From the NCBI GenBank assembly GCA_002633005.1, contig NMRA01000136.1:438215-502214 (forward strand): DNA of 64,000 bases, given 5' to 3'. Source of the stretch: Phoronis australis. Its lineage: Eukaryota > Phoronida > Phoronidae. Positions 49,590 through 60,199 of this stretch are shown here, in pieces (position 1 is the first letter of the stretch; each line of letters begins with the position of its first letter). The notes under the pieces are model-generated. The model was given only the letters and a program-made list of their open reading frames with translations, was not told the origin of the DNA and ran no database searches. The position numbers were made by a program, and so were the translations under genes.

Positions 49590-52500
49590 CCAATTGGCCA
49601 TCGAGAGTATTTGCACACTAAGCCTTTGCGCGGACGCCACGGTGAAGGCGCCCTCTCTCGATGGATGCCGAAGCCAGGTTTCTGCTGCGGTTAAAGTTCT
49701 TGGTCCAACATTGTGGTTGAATAGACTGTACTTGACGTTAGTCGTGTCGGGCTCATTTTCCTGTGAAATGTACAACAGGGTGACCGAAGCATACATGGCT
49801 TACGACAAAGCTTTCATCGTTGTCCTGACAACAGGATTGCTACTGGTTATTTCGCATTTCATACGAGGAATTAAAGAAGCAAGATGGTTTTGCACGGAAC
49901 ACCAATATGATGACGACGAAAGCGATGTACACAGGTAACAAGGCAAGTTTTCAGATATGACTTGTTTAATCCAGTATTTAAATACCTCTCTAGAGATGAA
50001 ACGATTGGAATTCGTGCATGAGTGTGTGACAAAAAACGTCTTGAAAGATAGGGGAAAAGAAAACGTACAGAAATCAAACTTTTATTATTCATTTTCGTTT
50101 CAGAGGTTTGCCGTCTGATACGCGCTACGTACATATCCCTTTTTTCGCCGTCCCGTTATTCGTTTCGTCGATAAACATTGCTGCGTTTGTGCGTATACTA
50201 GTAGCCACGCCACCTAGCTGTCATGCTTGGGCCATGTACTTTCGAATATGCGTCAGTCTGGTGTCATCAATATGTCTGACCATAGAACTAATTTATAAAC
50301 TGAAAACATCCAGCAATGTTTCGCTGCCTCTCAGCTCAAAACTTGTCATGGTACATATCTCGATTTCGGCCATAGCACCGGATGTAACTTTAACGTCGCA
50401 AGAGGAAATACAGTGGACGGTGGTGGCGCTGGCTGTTGTGTGTTCATTTCTTCCATTCCTTCCGTCACTGGTGAAACTCGTTCAAAACAGGCAAACATTC
50501 AGAAATGACATCAGTGCGCTTAAAACAAACTATATTAAATGGCTTCGGCAAATAAAAGACAGAAACCAACTAGCCCAAACTCTTTTCCTAACATCAACTA
50601 TTTTCCACGTTTGTGGTTTATTGCTTGCCGTGTCAACAATTTACCGTGAGTGGTTTAGCATTCGATTCACAGCCGACAAGTCATTGAAAAACATATTTGA
50701 TATTGCTAATAAATTTGAAAGGCAATTGAATCAGAGTCTGCTGGAACTTGAGACGATTATCTACATCGTGCAAGAATCGGAGTTCAGCGAAATAGCGAAA
50801 TGCGAATACTTCATCACAGCTCTGACTGGCGCCATTGCTTTGTCCTATGTACCATTCGTAGGTAAGCTATTCTACTCAATGAGGTTCGCATCTTTGTCCT
50901 ATGTACCATTCGTAGGTAAGCTATTCTACTCAATGAGGTTCGCATCTTTGTCCTATGTACCATTCGTAGGTAAGCTATTCTACTCAATGAGGTTCGCATC
51001 TTTGTCCTATGTACCATTCGTAGGTAAGCTATTCTTCTCAATGAGGTTCGCATCTATAGAACATGTTTTAGAGGATTACAACATACAGCGTGTGCACAAA
51101 AATCCAATTTGTAACTTGTCACTTAAATTCACAATTCGTGGCCCCTAACTGTTTCATATAACGAGATTCAGTAATGCAGGTATGTTGATTTTATGAGTGC
51201 GTCGGAATTTTAACTGCCCAGTTCTAGTTAAAGCAGGTCAACTTTTTTTGGGGGAGAATGTATGAAGTAGGTTTAAATTTTCTAGTTTCTGTAACAAGAA
51301 AAATGAAGTCAAATGATACGAACAAGTCATTGTTCAGTGACTTTACGAGTTTCATGGATTCTTACAGAATTCGACACCAACAGTGAACATCACCGTCAAT
51401 TTTGCATTTACCGTTTGTTACAGGAAATACTCTGGCGGTATCAGGTCGTCAATTTCTGAGGTTGGCAAAATTTTTGTCTCGCATGGCACAAAAGGCTACG
51501 TCATTTGGCGCATATTTCAAAGAGTTGAGAGTTGCCTTAAATGATCTCACAAGAACTCTGGGAACAAACAGCAAATCTTTCTCCATTGGTTTGTCAATCT
51601 CCAATTACACATTGGTAAGGCATTTGTTCAGTGTAAATGAGTGTGTTTTACTAAAAGTATTAGTCTTTAAACGGTCATTTTCTCCCAACTTGTAACCCTA
51701 CCGTGAAAACAGGTTGTGAATTCTTCTAAATTTGCCATATAATGGAAGTAAGAGGTCGCTTGCTGTTGAGATGCATCGATTCAATTTTGGAAAAGCTGAC
51801 CAAGCTCGTCAAAACGACCTAACACTTGTTATACATTCCAACGGTTCAAATGCTAAGTTCAGGGATAGATCTCATTTCATGACAGTGTGAAAAGATTTGA
51901 GGCATCTTTAGTGTGATTCCGTGATTTGAGTGGACAAGAAGGAAAGGTCCTAAGTTAAACCCAACTGCAGTACAGTTGCATCACGTGTCATGATTGTGTA
52001 CTTCTTGCTGTTCAACACTAAGCGTTTGTCGACCAAGTAAATTTCACTCTTTCTACCTGGACAGTCATCATTTTATTAAGTCTAAATGTTCACTTGAAAT
52101 AGTCTTATTTCAGACTGTCTATAATTGCCAACATTTTCAAAAGGTTATCAAAAGGCTCACAATCTTTGGTAGACCCTTTCCTCTTGAAAAAAGTACTTTA
52201 AAAATAATTTCCACCTCTCCCTATAACTGAAGACATTGTCAAAAGTTTTAAACCGCATACCGGAAATTAGGTCAGACCCAACCACCGTACATGTACGTGT
52301 AGTCGATTATCATGAAGAGTCCGCCCTCAATGTTAACGGTTGAAAACTCATCATCTGCTGCAAAACTGCTATTTTTTGCAAAGTTATGCCTCATTTGTAC
52401 ATACACTAAATATGGTATGATCTCAGCCTCCCTCTTAATCAAAGCACTCCGAATCCACTGCAAATGTGTCGTCAGAGTAGAAATGTTTAAAGCTGATGTT

Positions 52501-55500
52501 TATAAAGTTTATGAAACGAATTCTCAAATACCGCGCTGGTAACCAGACATGAAACCTGATGAAGTTTATGTTTTACGTGAAATAATGATTTTGCTGTTTC
52601 TTTCAGGCGGTGTTTCTTTTTCCCGCCCTCCTGACTGGTGTCTTGGCATTGTACATTTCGTTCTGGCCACGCTCGTTCATTGACAGGAGCTCCACCTATT
52701 ATCGCATAGTGCTGGGTAAACTGGTGGGAGGTGCTGTGATTCTAATTGTTTTCAACGTCTACATACTATTCGCTTTTGAAGTATTTGGCTCCATGGTAAT
52801 TATCGTATATACAAGTCAGCTACATGAATTATTGCGTCGTATTAAACCGACTCAAACGAAAATTATGATTTATTAAACTAAGAAACCTCACTAAAAATGA
52901 TTCTTTATTCGGTCTCATCTTCAAATCCACCCAAATCAGTGGCATTCTTCGGAGCTCCATTTTCGTTCGATTGCACAGGAAGATATTACTTCGAAGCGAA
53001 TCGCCATTGCGTTTTGTAAAAGCGGACTTCCGGAGTTCTACAACGATGCTCACTTCAGGTTTTGTCATGAATCAGTGTACCTAAAAATGGATTGATGTTA
53101 CCTACATTTCTTATGTCATGCTTTATTGGCAAAACGCATCGTGTATTCAAATTTTCTATAGATTGAATCTTCATCCAATTTGCTACCCCTGGTGAACGCA
53201 AAATTCCAGCGAGAGTCTGGCTGGAGGCAAGTGGAAGTTTCTGCTGCCTGTTCTATTGTCGGCACTCTGACCTTCGGTTTGATGCTGTTTCTGGCAAAGC
53301 AGAAGCCACAAGCGAATTTAAGCAACACAGAAACCTCACCAGTTACAGATTCTGGTAAGATAGCATCCATTCCAGACATTACATTACAGAGTGTGCATGT
53401 GGAAACTCAAAATCACTCTCTCAATAAAAAGAGTACATTTCCTGAGTATTGGCATGAACCTTGTTGTGAATGACGGTGTCCAATTATTTGAAAATGACAA
53501 ATTATTTCATTATTCAGACATCAGAACTGAAAGAAAAAGAAAGGATCTGACGTTGACCTCTTCCAAACTTTTCAAGAGGCGTACACTAAGAAAGCGCCAG
53601 ATGCTTGTCTCTACTTGTACCCCGCCTCCATCTCCAAAGATTTCAAAGTCAAGTTCACCTACGTCATCACAAATAAATCTTTCCGAGACAATAACATCGC
53701 GTGAATTGGGAGGAAAACCACGACAATGGATACTTGTGCTAACAATCAGCTTGTGTGCGGTGGTTTTCGCTGTCTGCTCAACTTTGACACCATGGATCTC
53801 TTTCAAACCATCAGGAAATACGAAGCTTGCTAAGCATTTGTACGTATCGAGTGGAAGCCCAGATTTCATTTTTAGTGATATGCGTGTAATGTTTGCTGAG
53901 GTGTATGCATAAAATGCTTTATTGCGTTGACATTTCAGAGGCGTTTTACAAAGTAGACCAAGCGAAACAAACAGACTGTGCATAAGATATTTGTAATAAT
54001 AATTGCATACCAAAATAATCACAAATGCTGTCATGATCATTGTGTTTGTTATTGCTGTAGACAATTATATTATCTGAATAATATACACACAAAGGTATAA
54101 CTACATGAACTACTTGTCACAAAGAGAGAAATTGCTCAGTTCTGTTTCTTATTTCAGGACGCGGTTGCAAACCATGGCGGAAGGCGGGTTACTCTTAAGA
54201 GACGACTTCGAGACAGATTCCAAAGACTGCGAAATATTCACTATTCCCCTGAAACTGTTCTTACGCAAATTTCTGTCACTTTCGTTTCTTCGCATTTGGA
54301 AAACCTTACTTCACAACTTGAAACAAATTTTGCCCACGGACGAGCTTGAGGATTACGCTCTTTTTGTGTCTACGCTTATCAAAGTCGCTACTGTTCTTCC
54401 AACATTCTTTATATTTCTGCTGACCGTGTCTGGATACTTGTCGAGTTTCAAACCAAAAACTCGCTTCTGTTTGCCAATGGAAACTGTGCAGAAATATGTT
54501 GGCAAAGTTGGAACAACATCCATAATGCTCTCCATGAACATACTGGTTCTCTTGACCAATCTCTACCGAGAGATAAACATTCTCCACATGACGTTTTCTC
54601 CTCACATACGAGTCGGTTTCATTTTTGGACTATCTTCGCAACTACTGGTTATTTTAGGTAACTCACTTTTATCTCTTGTACACTCTAAAATAGATAATAC
54701 ATCAACAACATTGAGTGCCAGATCCGAAATACTAAAGCACAGGCCTGAGAACTGCGAACTCTCCGCCTAGCGAATGCAGCTGTGAAAAATAGCAGTGTTT
54801 GCGAAAAACAGTAGACAATCATTATATGTTTCCTTACATGCGTTGCAAGTGTTCGATGATCAAAATTAAGTGAATATTTTACTGCAAGCTAAGCCCAATG
54901 CACTATTGCTTAGTTTTCAAATTAAGAACTGTCAACTATAGAGGCCATTTTGCAAAATGCCTGACAAACAGCAACCGCATAATCTTGATGTGGTCTGGCA
55001 TCCTTTGGAGATAATATAACACGGCCGATCGTTTATGTCATCCCAAAGGACTAGGTCGTGGTTATGGTTTACGAAACTTGAAATATTATTTTATCTATTC
55101 AGTTTGGATTGGGATGAGTGTTGAAATACTCGGTTTTAAAAGTGGTGACGAAGATCTTGCACATAGTACCTCCAGACCGTTGGTTAAAGTTCANCGGCGG
55201 GGACTGAATGAACACGAAGATGACGGGACACAACTGAAAAGATCATCTGCTTTTGGGTTAACTGTGAAACGGTCACCATTTCTTCGCAAGCAACGAGAAG
55301 GTAATTTATTACTTGTGAATGAAACGATGGTGTACTAAAATGTACAATGAATTTTCGTTGTTTTAACTAGTAATTATTTATTGCAGCCACAATCGGCCTT
55401 CACAAGAAAATTCCTGTCAGAACACTTTGCACCGATTGTTGGTCCAGTTATAGAATAACAAAAAAGAGAAAAGTCGTATATCGAAATTAAGATGGACCAC

Positions 55501-57086
55501 ATTTGTGAATAAGAATGAATTCGACATTTCGAGACTTATCGTCAAAAGAATGAAGGCACTATGACTTTATGATGTTGATTCACTTAGCAAATACATTATG
55601 GCACTGCTTTTTAGATAATAAGGTGAGATCTTACAGACAGACATTGTATGGCAGTTTGCCCAATTTGAGTTCCCCCAGCAATGCCACAGACATCAAAGTT
55701 TCTTGTCCAAAGAAGTCGCCACACAGGTTATCAAACCCGAACTCATCATTCAAGGCGCAATCGCCCTATCTACCACGAGTACCTTCTCCGTTGATTTTGT
55801 CTTCGCGACGGAAGAAGTTGTTAAGTGGGGAATCGTCTCGAAGATTGGTTGGCGGTCATTCTCCTAACTCTCGCTCGCCTTCGCCGTTTGTGGCAGAAAA
55901 GATAAGCCAACTGAGGAAGAAGAGCATGCCAAATCTCTTAGACCCTAAGATTACACAACAAACCATGGGAAAGACGGCACGTGAGTTCACGAAACAAAAA
56001 TTACTAAATAGTTAAAATTCCTAATATAACTATATTGTATAGTATAGTGTATTAAATCAACTTCGGTTAATTCATTTTGAAATGGGCTCCAGAAATTGAA
56101 GTTTAAATTTTTTCGCATCTAGTTATTCACCTGGGTAATTGATAATATCCATCGTCAACACTAAAACCTGCTTTAGTGATTTTCTCTGTCGCATGCTACT
56201 ACACGGTTAGATCGTCCTTAAAATATTGTTGTTTCCTCGAACACTACCCTGACTTTTGTTTGTTTTTGAGATGAGTATGCAGGTCAGTAAAATATTTTAC
56301 ACTTTTCACGATAATTAGTTGTGACATGCATGGAACTTCGTGGAAGAAGAACAGTTGATTGAAGAATCGGCGAAAAAAGAAACTGGCCAATGGGTGACGC
56401 TCTATTTCATGGCGCTGAAAGTCGACACATAGGTTCACGCCGCTTTATTTCGGTTATGGGCGCTAAATACGCGTTGATACGTTTGATGTCGGTCTGCGTT
56501 AGTAAAGATGTTAGTTCTCATATAGTTTTCGTACATCTGGGGCCGATTTCTAATCTATCTACTCGAAATCAAAATTATTTTTGGTGTGCCTGTTACCAAT
56601 GGAAATGGTTGCCATAGTCCCACTAGCCCAGACTTGCCTGATGGTCTTGTGAAAAGATATCGTGTTGGAAAACTTATCGGTGAAGGAAACTTTGCTGTAG
56701 TGAAAACTTGTGCTGACAGCATAGAATAATGAACAAACGTCCTGAGTTTGCTCAAAAGTACAATAAGAATGTCAAAAATGTTCTATTTCGATTAAAAAGA
56801 TTAGACCCCAGGCCATAGTCTAACGTTTAGTAAAATTCTTAAATTTTCAATTCCAGCAATATCGTCGAAGACGTTTTCCGACCACTTGTTTGGAAGTCTG
56901 CCTAACCTCACAAAACGCGGCCCTCGTACGTCGTCTCCCAGTAGCAGCGCCTCTAGTGTCGCTTCTACACACTTCCTATGGCCGCCAGTGCGATCGCCAC
57001 CGTCTCCTGAGCGAACGCCGGTAATGATACGCAAAAAACGAAGTTTGCCTAACTTACTTGACGTCTTTCAAGTGGACTGTCGATAG
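49590..57086 (+). CDS. Large polytopic membrane protein with SLPNL-repeat tail (family unassigned)
   Basis: Ten exons join in consistent phase: 49590-49934, 50104-50861, 51424-51614, 52607-52795, 53162-53354, 53518-53839, 54158-54657, 55103-55300, 55615-55980, 56857-57086. They give about 1,096 residues; the N-terminus is missing. There are about 12 hydrophobic segments, for example AFIVVLTTGLLLVISHF, IPFFAVPLFVSSINIAA, TVVALAVVCSFLPFLPSLV, AVFLFPALLTGVLALYISFW, LVGGAVILIVFNVYILFAF, WILVLTISLCAVVFAV and IRVGFIFGLSSQLLVILG. The last exons encode a basic Ser/Pro-rich cytoplasmic-type tail. FTIPLKLFL plus the helix pattern near 54240-54440 faintly recalls STRA6-type retinol receptors, which are shorter (about 670 aa); I rate that as a hypothesis only. 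There is an N at 55194 inside an exon. Confidence 0.72.
50838..51053 (+). repeat. 54-bp tandem repeat (x4) spanning an exon-intron boundary
   Basis: Four units of 54 bp start at 50838, 50892, 50946 and 51000. Copies 1-3 are identical and copy 4 has one change (Y to F). Each encodes LSYVPFVGKLFYSMRFAS and contains the splice donor GTAG|GTAAGC (after 50861, 50915, 50969 and 51023). The frame stays open through all four and for another 31 codons to a stop at 51146-51148. Confidence 0.95.
51615..52606. other. Intron of the polytopic gene
   Basis: About 1 kb with no recognisable elements. It has a good donor (TTG|GTAAGG) and acceptor (TTGCTGTTTCTTTCAG). Confidence 0.7.
55387..55490 (+). CDS. Possible alternative terminal exon of the polytopic gene
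   Basis: After an acceptor (TTTATTGCAG) the sequence can be entered in phase 1 from the exon ending at 55300 and reads 34 further residues (including CTDCWSSY and a basic end KKRKVVYR) to a stop. Skipping it to 55615 preserves the long tail. Use of this exon would remove all SLPNL motifs. The phase match could be chance (one in three). Confidence 0.25.
56583..56729 (+). pseudogene. Doublecortin-like kinase N-lobe fragment in an intron
   Basis: The plus-strand frame reads GVPVTNGNGCHSPTSPDLPD and then GLVKRYRVGKLIGEGNFAVV followed by KTCADS and two stops. R-Y-x-V-G-K-x-I-G-E-G-N-F-A-V-V-K is the glycine-rich ATP loop plus preceding strand typical of DCLK kinases, and the SPTSP linker also resembles theirs. 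There is no convincing acceptor before it nor donor after it, and no catalytic loop nearby. It looks like a captured exon fragment in the intron between 55980 and 56857. Confidence 0.65.
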
Positions 57087-59739
57087 AACTGTCTAGTAAT
57101 AATCAGTGCTTTAAACATTTTCTTCTTTTATCTCTCTGATTTCGGACAAAGAAGCTTGCGGTGAATGTTTAAATGAAAAGTTGGATTTCTTAATATCAGT
57201 CTGTAGCTTGTCTCAGTCAAAATGCCTTGGACAAGGATCTAAGAGGTCCAACACAGAAATAGCGTTTCTAGACGATATGGCAAAGAATGTCGTAATGAAC
57301 CCGTGGTTTGCGAATAAGATGGACGAGGATGTTTACTTTCTTGGTGATCTTTTACTCAACGACGAATCACACGTCTTCTTCCTTTAGCTTGTCAGTGGCA
57401 AAAACAACGTAATCCGGGGCAAAGTTCTAGAAAGGTGTTTTGTAGTTCAAGTTTATCTGCAGTGAAATAGCACATTGCTACAGCTGCAGATTGACTATCT
57501 GGCGATGCGGTCGAGGAACAACCTACTCTCAACAGGGAGGCAAAAGGGTGGCCAGAAGGGGCTGCTGAGGCTCACTGTCGCCAACTATTCCTTGATCTAG
57601 AAGGTGATGATGCTATTGTGGTTGCGACTGATGTCTCCTTCCAAGTGAACGAAAGAGCGGATCACCTGGCTGGGGCATTTGGCGACAACAGCCCTCTCAA
57701 TCTGAACGTTTCCGACATCGAGCTTTTGGCTAGGCACTTTTCCACCGTCAACAGAGATTGTCTACCTATGGCGACGGGACTCGCATCCAGGACTCTGGAA
57801 TTTATTTTCAACCTGCGCCTCAAGCCGATCTAGGGTCATACAGAGGCGACTTAAAAACCAACAGCTAACGGGCAACTTTAGTATTGGGAGTCTGCGTCTC
57901 CTGCTGTCAGTCTGGAAGTGTGGTGAAACGATTAGTGCCGCCACACGTCGTCTATGACTCTGTGTGCAACAAGTAATTTGTAGGTAATTTGCGTGTTGGT
58001 AGATATTATTCACCGACGCTGAGTACGTTCATACGTCACACCCATGTCTATGGAGCTAAGACACTTTCATTTAACGTGGCTTTTCTTCTATTTTCAAGTT
58101 TTTGGGAGATTGATTTCATTATTTGTTTGATATGCAGTGCTGCAATGAAAGGTTTAAAATGATGCTTACAATGCGTAGACACTTGTTAAAACAAGGTAAA
58201 TGGTGGTTTTTAAAAGCATTTAACCTTTTTATCTTTTAGCGATGCACAGCAGGTTCAAACTTATCTTTAATCAGAACAGAACTCCTCTAGAATTCCTTTT
58301 GAAAAGTACATTCATAACATCATTGCGTTTACACGCAAGGTATTGTAAATAGGGGGTGGTGGTTTGAGACTAAAGAGCTGAAATTGGACACTTATATAGA
58401 TTCAAGTGGGGTTGGAATTGACACAGAGGGCTCAAAAGATAGCAAAGAAATTGTACTGTTTGAAACGATCAGATGTCTTACAAGCATACTGTAATAGGCC
58501 TACAGTGCAAGCGTGTTGTGCAGGCCCAACTAACTATAAACTCTTTGGCAGGCCTAAACAATGTTTCGGCTCCCAAACTCAAGTGAAAATTAGCAAAAAT
58601 TGGATTCCGTTTCGGGAGAATTGCCCTGTAATAAACTTGTGTCAGTCACTGATTACTAAACCCAAAATAGTGCCTTTTTATGTATGAAAGTATAATGGTC
58701 GTTTTTGCTGATCGCTAAGAATAAACTTTCCTAGAGGGTATAATCCAAAGTCGTAAAACTTAAATTCGTGACAGGCTTTTTTTTCGAGAATAGGCCTACT
58801 CGTGGGTAACGCGGGTGTTTTAGGGTAGGTTTTCAGCCGTTGGCTATAAGGGGTGGCGATCAGATCCAAAAAACAGGGCACCGGCGAAAGAGTGACTCTG
58901 TTCTAAGCGGCATTTCACATTAGCTGAAAGGTAGAGCCCGGCATTTCCCGTTTCATCAGTTGTTGTTCGAATCAAAATTTTATAGCACAAGTCATTGGCG
59001 ATATCACGCATGCTTGCTGCGTTCCAACCCACCTTTGCACGTTACCAAAGTGCTTGTAAAGTGTGAATTTATCTATACCTACTATTTTTATATGCCTCGG
59101 GCTTTTTCTACCCGCTTGAAAATGTCCAAGAGACAACATAAGCCTGACAACAAACATAATTAAATCATCAATAAATTCGGCAGCAACCTACCATCATCAC
59201 AGAAAAATGACAATAAAAATTCCACAAATCACTTGACATTTGACAACGTACATGAGTAAATCAGCTATGCAAGAGGATAGAACAAGTATGAACTTGTGAG
59301 GTATTTAATACTTGAACGAAAATTTCATTTTACAATGATATGCGTGCATGTGTGTATGTTCTTGATATAAAAATGAGTTTTCTCTCGCTTTCGGTCTCGT
59401 GAAAACGTCACTGAGAGCTACCCAGTCTGTGCAGCGCGCTGCTAGTCATAAGCTGTCATGTTGCTTCAGACGTATGTATTTGGCATATATTGTTTGGATT
59501 GTCTGACAGTATATAGCAATGTAAAACTGTTCAGGAAGGAAACTCATTGTTAACACGGGCACACACCCATGATACACAGGCCAAATAAGTCTTACCACAA
59601 ACGAAACAATCTTGCATCGAAATCAGAACTCAGACCACAGTCCAACCGGCACTTGTACCATGGCCGAATAAGGTAGCGTTGACTATTAATCGTAAGACGA
59701 CATATCCCTGTTAAAGCTCGATCCCGCACTTCGGTCACT
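57087..59739. other. Downstream of the polytopic gene, no clear gene
   Basis: The 57498-57833 frame (+) has coding-like composition (described as a finding) but no recognised family. The remainder is AT-rich with no domain-bearing frames. Confidence 0.4.
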
Positions 59740-59982
59740 TGCCTTGGAAACTGTCCGTGGAAAGGATGCTTGTCTGCGGTTGGAGTCTTGGTTTAAAATA
59801 CGAACAATGCCACGGGTTCTCATTCTGTCCCTTGCATACATTCACCAGTAAGACCAAGCTCAGAGGAGTAGGAGACACCTTTGTGCAATGCTCGATTGTC
59901 AGCCAGTCAAGACAGGATTCGAAGCCGGGTCTCCCAAACGGGACTCCGAAGCTCAAACCACTAAGACACACTGTCTCCTCGA
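59735..59982 (-). mobile_element. tRNA-derived SINE
   Basis: On the minus strand, from about 59978, the sequence begins GGAGACAGTGTGTCTTAGTG (box A region). About 45 bases later it carries a good box B (GGCTTCGAATCC, 59927-59916). A unique SINE body of about 170 bp follows. The tRNA portion cannot form a proper acceptor stem at both ends, so it is not a functional tRNA. Confidence 0.65.
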
Positions 59983-60199
59983 AGAGTTTTGTTTCCGTGG
60001 TAAAAATGTTTTGTGCGTGATAAGGTTTTTTGAGATGTGTGGTATGGGTGCCGCCCGTGTTAAGAGTGGGTCTCCACCCGCCAGCATATACAAAATGCTC
60101 CCAGTCCCGGGTTTAACGGTCTATGCATGTACATGCTTAAGTCTGGCGACAGTCCCACGTACACCCGTGAACCACTATAGTTACAAAATCACATAGATA

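Noticed and set aside
51024-51148. Genuine C-terminus reading IEHVLEDYN and onward after the 54-bp repeats
   Set aside because: The strong donor in the first repeat joins in phase to further membrane exons, so this extension is more likely intron retention.
53391-53517. Coding start before the exon at 53518
   Set aside because: The sequence lies between a clear donor (53355) and acceptor (53517) and is best read as a short intron that happens to be open.
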